From: an uncultured Clostridia bacterium
Lineage (GTDB): Bacteria; Bacillota; Clostridia; Oscillospirales; JAAYOS01
NCBI GenBank assembly: GCA_947631015.1
Contig: CANRJS010000001.1
Location: 31,561-95,560 of the forward strand
Direction: 5' to 3'
Length of the DNA: 64,000 nucleotides
The notes below the pieces were generated by a model. It was given only the letters and a program-made list of their open reading frames with translations, did not search any database and was not told the DNA's origin. The position numbers and the translations under genes were made by a program. Shown in pieces: positions 17,133-25,111 of this stretch (positions are counted from its first letter, which is position 1; each line of letters opens with the position of its first letter).

Positions 17133-17139
17133 GGGGAGG
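17117..17139 (-). terminator. Terminator-like hairpin overlapping the RNA promoter
   Basis: A perfect 9-bp stem CCTCCCCTT / AAGGGGAGG with loop GAATA, then TTTGTGTT. It lies after the divergent PAP2 gene and probably ends the upstream operon. The -35 box of the next promoter is inside it. Confidence 0.65.
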
Positions 17140-17173
17140 AATAAATTCTGTTTAACGGATCAAATAGCTGCGG

Positions 17174-17644
17174 TCACATAAAGAAACCCACGGCGACGCC
17201 GAGGAGCATCCCCACGAACACCTGGAGCGGCGTGTGCCCTAGCAGCTCCTTCATCTGCCGTCCGAACAGCTCGGGGGACTGCTTGTCCGCGCTCTGTATC
17301 ATGACGTTGAGGACGTGGGAGTGCTCCCCCGCCGCGCGGCGGACGTTCACCGCGTCAAATATCACGATGAACGCGAATATCGCGGATATGCCGAACTCGA
17401 CGCTCTGTATCCCGGCGACGCGCGCGACTGCGACCGTCGCCGCGCAGACGCAGGCGGAGTGCGAGCTGGGCATCCCGCCCGAGCCGACAAAGAACCGCCT
17501 CCACACGAATTTCTTCAGGCGGAGCGACTCCACTATTACCTTCGTCACCTGACCGATAAGCCATGCCGCGACGGCGGCGTTTATTATCCTGTTGCCGGTG
17601 AGAAAGCTCACCGCCGCTGACAAAGACAGATACGGAATAAACAT
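17174..17644 (-). CDS. Divergent PAP2-family membrane protein (DUF212)
   Basis: A 156-residue membrane protein of the divergent PAP2/DUF212 family (Bacillus YuiD-like). The phosphatase-type motif GGMPSSHSA is at about 56-64, followed by RRAAGEHS. Several hydrophobic stretches, including the C-terminal PLQVFVGMLLGVAVGFF, predict membrane insertion. PAP2 enzymes remove phosphate from lipid phosphates or isoprenyl diphosphates. A role on isoprenyl phosphates is suggested by the position directly after ispA, but that is inference. GGAAGG precedes the ATG. It sits between ispA and the OLE RNA. Confidence 0.88.
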   Translation of the reverse strand: MFIPYLSLSAAVSFLTGNRIINAAVAAWLIGQVTKVIVESLRLKKFVWRRFFVGSGGMPSSHSACVCAATVAVARVAGIQSVEFGISAIFAFIVIFDAVNVRRAAGEHSHVLNVMIQSADKQSPELFGRQMKELLGHTPLQVFVGMLLGVAVGFFM

Positions 17645-17668
17645 CTTGTCACCTTCCGAATGTATTGC

Positions 17669-18538
17669 CTAGAAGCTGCGCCGGGTGAGCTCTTCGGCGA
17701 GCGCCGTAAGCTCCTCCGAGCCGGGTATGTCTCTTATCGCGTCCGCCGCCCCGTCGGTGAGGGAACGGATAAGCCTTTCACATTCCTCGCGGCCGAGCTC
17801 TGAGGCAAACGTGCTCTTTCCGCGCCTCGCGTCCGCGCCGGTCGCCTTGCCGAAGCTTTCGGCACTGCCGACGACGTCGAGCAGGTCGTCCATAACCTGG
17901 AACGCGAGGCCAACGCCCTCCGCGTACTTCCGCGCCGCCGCGCGTCCGGCGGCGTCCGCGCCGCCGAGTATCGCGCCCATCTCGCAGGCGGCGGAGATGA
18001 GCGCGCCGGTCTTGAGGCGGCAGGTGGTCTCGAGCCGCTCGCGGGAGGCGCGCCGCGTCTCGTTCTCAAGGTCGAGGAGCTGCCCGCCGCACATCCCCTC
18101 GGGACCGGCGGCGCTCGCCGCGACGCGCAGAGCCTCCAGTCCCACCGACGGACATTCCGCCGCCGCGAGCGCCATCTGCTCGAAGGCAAAGGTCTGGAGC
18201 GCGTCGCCCGCGAGCACGGCGACATTCTCGCCGAACGCTATGTGGCAGGACGGTTTTCCGCGCCGCATATCGTCGTCGTCCATGCAGGGCAGGTCGTCGT
18301 GGATAAGCGAGTAGGCGTGTATGCATTCCAGGGCGCATGCGAATTTCATCGCAAGCTCTTTGTCACCGCCGAACAGCTCGCAGAACTCGAGGAGCATCAC
18401 CGCGCGGAGGCGCTTTCCACCGTTCAGAACGCTGTAACGCATCGCCTCGTACAGGCGCGACATCTCGCCGCCCTCCGGCAGGAGCGCGTCAAGCGCCGCG
18501 CTCACCTCGCGCGCGAGCGCGTCACGGTGCGCGCTCAT
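17669..18538 (-). CDS. ispA: Polyprenyl synthetase (farnesyl diphosphate synthase type)
   Basis: A 289-residue trans-prenyltransferase that builds geranyl/farnesyl diphosphate from IPP and DMAPP. The first aspartate-rich motif is LIHDDLPCMDDDDMRRG near 80-96. The second is FQVMDDLLDVVG near 212-223. GGKRLR near the N-terminus binds diphosphate. The chain-length region CALECIHAYS agrees with a C15 product. The ATG overlaps the xseB stop (ATGA), so the two are translationally coupled. In this operon it supplies precursors for undecaprenyl and quinone lipids. Confidence 0.95.
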   Translation of the reverse strand: MSAHRDALAREVSAALDALLPEGGEMSRLYEAMRYSVLNGGKRLRAVMLLEFCELFGGDKELAMKFACALECIHAYSLIHDDLPCMDDDDMRRGKPSCHIAFGENVAVLAGDALQTFAFEQMALAAAECPSVGLEALRVAASAAGPEGMCGGQLLDLENETRRASRERLETTCRLKTGALISAACEMGAILGGADAAGRAAARKYAEGVGLAFQVMDDLLDVVGSAESFGKATGADARRGKSTFASELGREECERLIRSLTDGAADAIRDIPGSEELTALAEELTRRSF

Positions 18539-18786
18539 TCCTCCGCTCCTCCGAACGGCTCGATGACGGGTTCGCCCTCCTCGGACGTTCCGACGAGGAT
18601 GCTCACCTTCGTCTCCGCTTCCTCGAGGATCTTATTGCAGTCCTTGAGGAGCGCCGCGCCCTCCTCGAAGAGCTTCAGCGACTCCTCTATCGGCGTCTCG
18701 CCGTTTTCGAGCAGAGCCGCTATCTCCTCGAGCCTTTTGAGCGACTGTTCAAAGCTCGGTTTCTTCTTTTCCGCCATATATTTCAC
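18535..18786 (-). CDS. xseB: Exodeoxyribonuclease VII small subunit
   Basis: An 83-residue helical protein with the family core SFEQSLKRLEEIAALLENGETPIEESLKLFEEG. It binds several copies to XseA and enables processive single-strand DNA degradation into short oligonucleotides. It starts six bases after the xseA stop and overlaps ispA at its end. Confidence 0.95.
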   Translation of the reverse strand: MKYMAEKKKPSFEQSLKRLEEIAALLENGETPIEESLKLFEEGAALLKDCNKILEEAETKVSILVGTSEEGEPVIEPFGGAEE

Positions 18787-18792
18787 CTCGAA

Positions 18793-20055
18793 TTATAATA
18801 TCTCAAGCTGCTCGGGCGGCTCGTCCGCGCCGGAGGGCTTCTGCCGCCGCTTCGGCGCACCGCCGCCGGTCACCGCCGCCTCCGCCGTACCGTCGGCAAA
18901 TCTCAGCCGGAGCGCCATGCCCGGCTTCAGCGTCTTTACGCTTCGGACCGCCGTACCGTCCGGCAGGCTCGCGATGGAGTAGCCGCGTGCAAGGACGGCG
19001 AGCGGACTCAGCGCGTCGAGCGACGCCGCTATCCTTGAAAGCTTCGCCCTCTCCCGCTCGACCTTCTTCTCCGCCGCGCCGAGGAAAGCGCTCTCCGCGA
19101 GGTCGAGGCGGTGCCGCCTCTCGCGGAGCGTCCCCTCCGGGCCGGAGAATACCGGCTTCTTCGCGAGCGCGTCGAGGCGCATCCGCGCGAGCCGTATGTG
19201 CCTGTCGGCAAGCGCGCGGAGGCGCGCGCCGGAGCCGTCAAGCTGTATTCTCACCTCGTCCGCGTCCGGCACGGCGAGCTCCGCCGCGTTCGACGGCGTC
19301 GCCGCGCGGAGGTCCGCCACCGAGTCGGATATGGTGAAGTCCGGCTCGTGGCCTACGGCGCTTATGACAGGTATCTTCGAGCGGAATATGGCGTCCGCCA
19401 CCCGCTCGTCGTTGAACGCCCACAGGTCCTCTATCGAACCGCCGCCGCGCCCCGTGATGATGAGGTCGCAGGGGATGTGCTTATTTACATAGTCGATGCC
19501 GGAGGCTATCTCCGCCGGAGCTTCCTCGCCCTGTACGCGCGTCGGGACTATTACGACCTCCGCCACCGGCCAGCGTCCGCCGAGTATGCGGAGCATGTCC
19601 CGCACGGCCGCGCCGGCGGGCGAGGTGATAAGGCAGATCTTCGCGGGATACCTCGGTATCGGCTTCTTGTGCGCCTCGTCAAAATAGCCCTTTTTCTCAA
19701 GCTTCTGCTTTAACTGTTCGTAGGCGACGTAGAGCGCGCCCACGCCGTCCGGTATCATCTCAGAGGCGTAGAGCTGGTACGTGCCGTCCCGCGGGTAAAC
19801 CGCGACGCGTCCGCGTATGATGACTTTCATCCCGCTCTCCGGCTTGAAGCGGAGCTTTGAAGCTTCGCCACGGAACATGACGCATTTCAGCGTGCTTTCC
19901 GCGTCCTTGAGGGTGAAGTAGTGGTGGCCGGAGGGGTAGGTCTTGTAGTTTGAGAGCTCGCCGGAGACATAGACGTCCGCGAGGGCGCGGTCGCTCTCGA
20001 CGAGCATCTTGACGTGATACGTTATCTCCGAGACGGTGTAGACCGTGCGGTTCAT
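18793..20055 (-). CDS. xseA: Exodeoxyribonuclease VII large subunit
   Basis: A 420-residue catalytic subunit. The N-terminal OB-fold domain (VYVSGELSNYKTYPSGHHYFTLKD) binds single-stranded DNA. The nuclease domain contains ITSPAGAAVRDML, IITGRGGGSIEDLWAFNDE and PVISAVGHEPDFTI. A coiled-coil arm and the C-terminal LARGYSIA segment follow. The extreme C-terminus is Lys/Arg/Pro-rich. The ATG overlaps the stop of the TsaD-like gene as ATGA. Length is normal. Confidence 0.96.
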   Translation of the reverse strand: MNRTVYTVSEITYHVKMLVESDRALADVYVSGELSNYKTYPSGHHYFTLKDAESTLKCVMFRGEASKLRFKPESGMKVIIRGRVAVYPRDGTYQLYASEMIPDGVGALYVAYEQLKQKLEKKGYFDEAHKKPIPRYPAKICLITSPAGAAVRDMLRILGGRWPVAEVVIVPTRVQGEEAPAEIASGIDYVNKHIPCDLIITGRGGGSIEDLWAFNDERVADAIFRSKIPVISAVGHEPDFTISDSVADLRAATPSNAAELAVPDADEVRIQLDGSGARLRALADRHIRLARMRLDALAKKPVFSGPEGTLRERRHRLDLAESAFLGAAEKKVERERAKLSRIAASLDALSPLAVLARGYSIASLPDGTAVRSVKTLKPGMALRLRFADGTAEAAVTGGGAPKRRQKPSGADEPPEQLEIL

Positions 20056-20990
20056 CCTCTCCCCTCCCTCACGAACAGTTTCTCCGCGAGCAGCGCGACG
20101 CCGCAGGCGTTGTCGCTTGAAAAGGACGGCTCCGCGAAGTGCGCGCCGAACCTCTCCTCAAACCGTGTGCGTATTATACCGTTTGACATGACGCCTCCGG
20201 CGCAGAGAAGTTCGAGCCCGGGGCGCTCCTCGAGGGCGCGCGCCGCCGCGCGCTCGAGCACCGCAGACACGCTCTCTATGACGAACCGCGCTATATGCTC
20301 CGGCGGTCTCACGCCTATCAGCTCGCGGAACTTGTTTTCGATTCCGGAGAGCGAGAAGTCCCCGCCGGAGGTTTTCGGCAGGAACGGCCTTACCGGCTCG
20401 CTTTCGAGGGCGAGGCGTTCAAGTTCCGGCCCCGCCGGGAACCCGAGCCCGAGCGCTACTCCGCAGCGGTCTATCACCTGTCCCGCGGCGAGGTCTGCCG
20501 TGCCGCCGACGCGGCGGCAGACCGGCAGTCCGTCCTCTCCGGGCGTGACATAAAGAAGCTCGGTCGTGCCGCCCGAGACGTGGTACGCGAGGAACTCACG
20601 GTCGAGCAGGTCGAATCTCCCCGCCGACCACGCGGCGGCGGCGATGTGTCCCTGCTGGTGCGACACCGCGTAGAACGGTACGCCCGCAGCCGCCGCGAGC
20701 GTCCTCCCCTGTCCCTCGCCCACGAGAAAGCAGGGCATGTACGAACCCTCGACGGCGCGCGGACGCGTGGACGCCGCGACGGCGGCTATACCGCCGCCGA
20801 TACATGAAAACAGCGCCTCCGCAAGCTCGGGGAGGCGTTTTGTGTGTGCGAATACAGCGTCGCTCTGCCGAAGGCCGAGCTCGCCCGGCTTTACGTCGAG
20901 AAGGCGTTTCTTTCCCACGACCTCGCCGCCGCAGACGGCGGCTGTTGAGGTCGTGTAGTTCGAGGTATCAAAGCCGAGAAAGAGGCTCAC
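20052..20990 (-). CDS. TsaD/Kae1-like paralog (peptidase M22 family)
   Basis: A 312-residue ASKHA-fold protein related to TsaD. It has an N-terminal GFDTSNYTTS, His111 and His115 in SHQQGHIAAA at the same residue numbers as the metal histidines of the true TsaD at 42437-43462, SGGTTELLY and the C-terminal DNACGVALLA. It lacks the TsaD start VESSCDET and is about 30 residues shorter. True TsaD makes the t6A base of tRNA; the function of this paralog is not known. It overlaps nusB upstream and xseA downstream by ATGA, so it is a fixed member of this operon. Confidence 0.85.
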   Translation of the reverse strand: MSLFLGFDTSNYTTSTAAVCGGEVVGKKRLLDVKPGELGLRQSDAVFAHTKRLPELAEALFSCIGGGIAAVAASTRPRAVEGSYMPCFLVGEGQGRTLAAAAGVPFYAVSHQQGHIAAAAWSAGRFDLLDREFLAYHVSGGTTELLYVTPGEDGLPVCRRVGGTADLAAGQVIDRCGVALGLGFPAGPELERLALESEPVRPFLPKTSGGDFSLSGIENKFRELIGVRPPEHIARFVIESVSAVLERAAARALEERPGLELLCAGGVMSNGIIRTRFEERFGAHFAEPSFSSDNACGVALLAEKLFVREGRG

Positions 20991-21490
20991 TTTACATCGT
21001 CCTCCGGCTCGGGCGGTTCGGACGCTTCCGCCGTCTCCGGCGCTTCTCCGCCGTGCTCCGAGCGATAGTACGCGCCGAGGATGCCGTTGACAAAGGGAGC
21101 GCTGTCATCCGCATCGTAGCATTTGAGCATGCGTATCGCCTCGTTTATCGCGACCGAGGCGGGCACCGTGTCGCTCATGTATCTGAGCTCGCAGATGCAC
21201 AGCCGCAGCACCGCGAGGCATATCCGGCTTATCCGCGAGATCTTCCAGCCGTGGGAATACTTTGAAATATATCCGTCTATCTCGTCATAATGCTCGACGA
21301 TGTTGTTTACGACCGCGTTTATGTAGCCGAGAGAATCGCTGTCTATCGGCATGTCAAAAAGCTCGGTCTGGTCGGAGAGGCTCTTCAGTCCGTCGTCGCT
21401 GAGGCGCCAGTTTGCCGCCTCATACGGTATCTTGAAGCTCATCTCGAAAACTATCTGCAGCGCTGCCTCGCGCGCGGCACGTCTTGTCAT
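20987..21490 (-). CDS. nusB: Transcription antitermination factor NusB
   Basis: A 167-residue helical RNA-binding protein that acts with NusE/S10 on boxA in rRNA antitermination. It shows the N-terminal RRAAREAALQIVFEM, the helix SRISRICLAVLRLCICEL and SVAINEAIRMLKCYD with FVNGILGAYY. The acidic Glu/Pro-rich tail of about 20 residues is an extension beyond the core. The ATG overlaps the upstream stop by one base (TGATG), and the stop overlaps the next start (ATGA). Confidence 0.95.
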   Translation of the reverse strand: MTRRAAREAALQIVFEMSFKIPYEAANWRLSDDGLKSLSDQTELFDMPIDSDSLGYINAVVNNIVEHYDEIDGYISKYSHGWKISRISRICLAVLRLCICELRYMSDTVPASVAINEAIRMLKCYDADDSAPFVNGILGAYYRSEHGGEAPETAEASEPPEPEDDVK

Positions 21491-21825
21491 CAGCTGTTTT
21501 CCTCCACAGGGTCAAGCCCTACGACGTGAATGTTTACGGCGTCGGTCGGAAGTCCCGCCATCGCCTCGAGCGCCTGCATGACAGACTTCTGAAGCTCTGC
21601 CGCCGCGGACGGTATCTTCGTGCCGCGCTTCACCGAGACCGCTATGTCCACCAAGGCGGAGGCGTCTCCGAGGGTCACGCGCACGGCTCTGCCCCGTCCG
21701 CCGGCGAGCGTAAATTCCTTCACCTCGCCCACGGCGGCGGACGCTATCGAGCATATCACTTCCTCGGATATGCTGATGCTTCCGAACTCGTCCTCGCTTC
21801 TGATGTATTCCTTGTTGTCGGGCAT
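21490..21825 (-). CDS. Asp23/Gls24 family protein
   Basis: A 111-residue Asp23/Gls24 (YqhY-like) protein. It contains ISISEEVICSIASAAVGEVKEF, then VTLGDASALVDIAVSVKRGTKIPSAAAEL and VNIHVVGLDP, the whole family fold. In Bacillus the counterpart at this site is linked to control of acetyl-CoA carboxylase; other members sit at the membrane. The ATG at 21825 was chosen because GGGGGTG precedes it, though the frame runs back to a TTG at 21840. It is the first gene of the nusB-ispA operon. Confidence 0.9.
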   Translation of the reverse strand: MPDNKEYIRSEDEFGSISISEEVICSIASAAVGEVKEFTLAGGRGRAVRVTLGDASALVDIAVSVKRGTKIPSAAAELQKSVMQALEAMAGLPTDAVNIHVVGLDPVEENS

Positions 21826-21874
21826 TTTCCGCACCCCCAAAGCAGATTGTGACGGTTACTCCGTATATATCCCG

Positions 21875-21903
21875 ATTATAACACGCCCGCAAAAAAAAGA
21901 CAA
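21875..21903 (-). promoter_or_regulatory. Promoter of the asp23-nusB-xseA-ispA operon
   Basis: On the minus strand: TTGTCT (21903-21898), 17-base spacer starting with a T-run, TATAAT (21880-21875). It starts transcription about 40 bases before the first gene. Confidence 0.75.
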
Positions 21904-21945
21904 GGTATTTCCCGCGATCCGTCCCGGCTTCCGCCGTGCGGACGC

Positions 21946-21983
21946 AAAACAGCGGACGGTGCCGTTCGGCCGTCCGCCGTTTT
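21946..21983 (-). terminator. Terminator of the spoIIIA operon
   Basis: Arms GCGGACGG / CCGTCCGC with a ten-base loop, an A-tract before and TGTTTTG after, directly after the spoIIIAH stop. Confidence 0.75.
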
Positions 21984-21984
21984 G

Positions 21985-22599
21985 TTATGCCCCGACTATC
22001 CTCACGTTTTCTATCGGGATATCGGTTTTGCTTAATACTATGTCCTTTATCTGCGAGACCTGCTCGCTGACGAGCCCGCCTTCCGGCGCGGCGACGATGA
22101 CGTCTATCCCGCCGTCGGATATGTACGCGACGCAGTCACTAAAGCCCTTTGCCATGACGAGACCTTCGATCTCCGCCTCCTTGAGAGCGTTCGCGGCGAT
22201 GAGGTTCGCCGCCGCTATCGACTCGTCCCGCGCCTCCTGCGACGCGGTCTCAGTCTCGCCCGACTCACGGAGTATCGCAATAGAGCTTGCCCGCGCCTGC
22301 TCGCGGCTGAGGCGCGCTTCGGCAAAGTACTCGTTTGCCTCCGGCGCGTCCGCCGCCGACGTCTCCCCCGACGGCTCCGACGCCGCCGGCTCGGTGCTCG
22401 CTCCCACGACCGAAAGCTCCGTCGAGCCGCCGTCGTCCCCGCCGGACACCTTCGTTCCGGACGCCGCCGGGGACGGAGAGACCTCCGCCACGGCTGCGGC
22501 GTCTCTCCCGTAGGACCAGTTGAGGTACACCGCCACGCATACGAACAGTATAACGGTGGCGAGCACCGCGTTTTTCTTCCAGATCTTTGCGTTCTTCAT
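21985..22599 (-). CDS. spoIIIAH: Stage III sporulation protein AH
   Basis: A 204-residue mother-cell membrane protein. An N-terminal anchor (NAVLATVILFVCVAVYLNWSYG) is followed by a low-complexity Ala/Ser/Glu/Thr linker. A C-terminal YscJ/FliF-like ring-building domain follows (SIAAANLIAANALKEAEIEGLVMAKGFSDC). SpoIIIAH spans the space between mother cell and forespore and binds SpoIIQ. No spoIIQ is in this window, and many clostridia use SpoIIQ analogues. Last gene of the operon, before a terminator. Confidence 0.93.
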   Translation of the reverse strand: MKNAKIWKKNAVLATVILFVCVAVYLNWSYGRDAAAVAEVSPSPAASGTKVSGGDDGGSTELSVVGASTEPAASEPSGETSAADAPEANEYFAEARLSREQARASSIAILRESGETETASQEARDESIAAANLIAANALKEAEIEGLVMAKGFSDCVAYISDGGIDVIVAAPEGGLVSEQVSQIKDIVLSKTDIPIENVRIVGA

Positions 22600-22623
22600 T
22601 GCCTGAACTCCTCTCTTTACCTG

Positions 22624-23136
22624 TCAGTCTGCTCCGCGCTTCAGTACGGTGATGCTGTCGCCGGAAAGGCCCGTGAGCGTCTCCACGGCCCGGGTCACCT
22701 CCAGCCGGACGCTTGCGCTCGACGCTCCCTCGCACACCACGAGCGCTCCGCGAAACTTGGGATATATCCGCTCCCGCACTACCGCCGACTGCGTGCCGGA
22801 GCCGGTGTTCTCTAACACCGTGTCGCTCCTGCGGGAGGCGGAGCCGTCCCGCTCGTCGCTTGTAAGGTCGGACTGGTAGACAGTCTCCATCGTGGACCCC
22901 AGTGTCAGAACCACCTCCGTTTTTCCCACGCCGTCTATCTTCTCAAGCGCGCTCTCTATCCTGCGCTCAAACTCGGCAAGCTCGAAGGCTTCGAAGTCCG
23001 GCGCGGCCGAAGGCTCGCTTTCGGTCTTCTTCCCGGTGGGAAGCAGCAGAAGAAGCAGACCCGCCGCTATGACTATCAGCATATACCTGTAGCGCTTCGC
23101 CGCCTCCGTCAGCTTTTTCAGGACGTCCTGTCTCAT
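22624..23136 (-). CDS. spoIIIAG: Stage III sporulation protein AG
   Basis: A 170-residue membrane protein. One TM helix (YMLIVIAAGLLLLLLPTGK, about 18-36) precedes a ring-building domain with RIESALEKIDGVGKTEVVLTLGS and RGALVVCEGASSASVRLEVT. AG proteins form a large ring of the feeding-tube complex, which resembles a type III secretion ring. Its start overlaps the spoIIIAF stop by ATGA. Confidence 0.93.
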   Translation of the reverse strand: MRQDVLKKLTEAAKRYRYMLIVIAAGLLLLLLPTGKKTESEPSAAPDFEAFELAEFERRIESALEKIDGVGKTEVVLTLGSTMETVYQSDLTSDERDGSASRRSDTVLENTGSGTQSAVVRERIYPKFRGALVVCEGASSASVRLEVTRAVETLTGLSGDSITVLKRGAD

Positions 23137-23618
23137 CCTCCGTCAGCTCCCCAGCTCTGCGACGCGCGCGGTATCCCGAGGTCGCGCGCAACGGCGTCCG
23201 CGAGGCGCTCGCGCGCGTCCTCGTCCCCCGACCAGACTCCGTGCAGCGATACCGGCACCGGCACGCCCTCCTCGTCTGAGCACATCACGTCTACGTCGCA
23301 CGCCACCCCCAGCTCATCCGCTTTGTCCAAAATATATGCTTTCGCCTTCTCCTCTATGACCGACCTCATAAACTCAAACCTTTCGCGCTCCATGCGCTCC
23401 GCCTCGGCGGCGTATTCGTCCGAGAGCTCCCCGGCTTCGAGTGCGAGGGCGCTCAGGTCCGCCTTAGCTATCGGAGCGCAGACCGCTATAAGTACGCACG
23501 CGCCGCCGGCGAGCCGCACTGCGCGCTTTGCCGTGCCCTCCGGCGCGAGCGAATACACGGCGGCGTAGAGTATCGACGCCGCGCATATCCCGACTATCCA
23601 GTTATGTATAAATTCCAT
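23133..23618 (-). CDS. spoIIIAF: Stage III sporulation protein AF
   Basis: A 161-residue protein with two N-terminal TM helices (WIVGICAASILYAAVYSLAP and LAGGACVLIAVCAPIA) and a soluble C-terminal domain with a ring-building-like fold. The order between AE and AG and the size identify it; the sequence itself is poorly conserved in the family. It contributes to the mother-cell to forespore channel. Confidence 0.88.
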   Translation of the reverse strand: MEFIHNWIVGICAASILYAAVYSLAPEGTAKRAVRLAGGACVLIAVCAPIAKADLSALALEAGELSDEYAAEAERMERERFEFMRSVIEEKAKAYILDKADELGVACDVDVMCSDEEGVPVPVSLHGVWSGDEDARERLADAVARDLGIPRASQSWGADGG

Positions 23619-23670
23619 TGTTCTGCCTCACAAAGCGCCGTGCGGACGGTGCTGTTTATAACGGGTCGGG

Positions 23671-24660
23671 TTATCCCGACGAAAGGGAGATCATACTCAG
23701 TGTGGAGACAAGCGTAATGAGCGAGCACGCCCCCAGCATACCGAGAAGCATCCCGAACGCCCCGGTAAGATTTTCGATGAGCTTTGAAAGCCGTCCCTCG
23801 CACACGAGCGGGCTTACCGCCGCCGCGAGCTTCAGGAACAGGTAGCGGAGGCCTATGTGGAGAAACGGAGGAAGCACCAGCGCCGCGAACGCAATAAGTC
23901 CGGTTATCCCCGCCGCGCTCCGCACAGCGCGGGTGGACACTATCACCGTCTCGCTCGCGTCGCTCAGCACTCCGCCCACCACAGGCACCGCGTTCGATAT
24001 GACCGTCTTTGCCGCCTTTATCGCGAGCGCGTCCGCGCCGCCCGCTGCTATGCCGCTGAGGGCGAGGTAGAGCGTGAACGCCGCAAGCAGCGTGCCGAGC
24101 GCGGCCGTCACGGCGCTCTTTATCAGCTTTGCGAGCCCCGCGAGCGAGTCTCCGCCCACCGCCGCGTCCGCCGTTGCGACCGCGACGTAAACGTAGAGCG
24201 CGGGTACGGCTGCGCGCTCTATCACCGTTGCGAGCGCGTCCGAAAAGATCATCGCCGCCGTGTACCGTGCCGCCGCGCCTCCCGGCGAGCCCAATACGCC
24301 TCCCGCCGCCGCGAGCGACGCCAGAAGTCCCTTCGAGAAGGAGTTGAGGGTCTCGACAGCGCTCCGCCCCATGTCCATAAGGGACGCGAGGTCGGAGCCC
24401 GCCGCCGCGACTATCGTAAGCGCTCCCGCGAGCGGTATGACCTTCACCGTCCTGTCCCGCCCCGCGAATGCCGTCTCGGCCGCGCCGCAGAAGAGCGCCG
24501 CCGTGAGCACCGTCACGGCGGGGAGCGCGGCCGCGCGGAGTATCCCGCCGGAGTGCGACGCGATACCCTCCGCAAGCGCGCCTATTCCCTCGTCAAGCGT
24601 CATATTTTCCGGGCTCCCGCCGAGAAAGTCCTCCGCCTCGGCGGGAATATCGAACGACAT
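23671..24660 (-). CDS. spoIIIAE: Stage III sporulation protein AE
   Basis: A polytopic membrane protein of the SpoIIIA complex, with many helices such as ILRAAALPAVTVLTAALFCGA, GLTGLIAFAALVLPPFLHIG-type segments and VSTRAVRSAAG. From the ATG at 24660 it has 329 residues. The same frame continues upstream through a good signal peptide (CRIAAASIGCVLILAWLCGALAAE, coded around 24700-24775) that overlaps spoIIIAD, but no ATG, GTG or TTG lies in frame before it. The true start may be a rare codon, or there may be a frameshift. AE is proposed as the export-gate-like part of the complex. Confidence 0.85.
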   Translation of the reverse strand: MSFDIPAEAEDFLGGSPENMTLDEGIGALAEGIASHSGGILRAAALPAVTVLTAALFCGAAETAFAGRDRTVKVIPLAGALTIVAAAGSDLASLMDMGRSAVETLNSFSKGLLASLAAAGGVLGSPGGAAARYTAAMIFSDALATVIERAAVPALYVYVAVATADAAVGGDSLAGLAKLIKSAVTAALGTLLAAFTLYLALSGIAAGGADALAIKAAKTVISNAVPVVGGVLSDASETVIVSTRAVRSAAGITGLIAFAALVLPPFLHIGLRYLFLKLAAAVSPLVCEGRLSKLIENLTGAFGMLLGMLGACSLITLVSTLSMISLSSG

Positions 24661-24710
24661 ATCCGGCGCGGCGGCGTCCTCCCCAACGCTGTGCGGATGG
24701 AGCTCCGCCG

Positions 24711-25103
24711 CTAACGCCCCGCAAAGCCACGCAAGAATGAGAACACAGCCGATAGAAGCGGCAGCGATACGACAAGCGCGGCAGCTCCGCCCGCGAGGTC
24801 TATCGCGGCTCCGACGCCGCGCTCCCCCGCGTCCCGGCAGCTCTCCGAGGCTATGTGCGCGGCGGATGCCACCGCAAGCACGCGAAGGAGCGTGCCGAGT
24901 ATCTCGCCCGAGAGTCCCGCCGCCTCCGCAAGCTCCGAAAGGAACTCCGCCGCGGGAGAGAATATTCCCGCCGCTGCTGCCAGTATGACGGTCCCGACGG
25001 CGAGGGCAAGCACGAACGCTCCGGCGGGATTGTCCTTCTTTAAGGCAAGCACCGCCGCCACCGCCGTAAGTCCCGCGACGGCGGCCTTCAACGCAGTTTC
25101 CAT
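24711..25103 (-). CDS. spoIIIAD: Stage III sporulation protein AD
   Basis: A 130-residue membrane protein with about four TM segments (for example AGAFVLALAVGTVILAAAAG and AALVVSLPLLSAVFSFL). The family core SAAHIASESCRDAGERGVGAAIDLAGG is clear. With AC it resembles small export-apparatus membrane proteins of type III secretion. It starts eight bases after spoIIIAC. Its 3' end overlaps the probable signal-peptide part of spoIIIAE in another frame. Confidence 0.92.
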   Translation of the reverse strand: METALKAAVAGLTAVAAVLALKKDNPAGAFVLALAVGTVILAAAAGIFSPAAEFLSELAEAAGLSGEILGTLLRVLAVASAAHIASESCRDAGERGVGAAIDLAGGAAALVVSLPLLSAVFSFLRGFAGR

Positions 25104-25111
25104 ACATCTCT

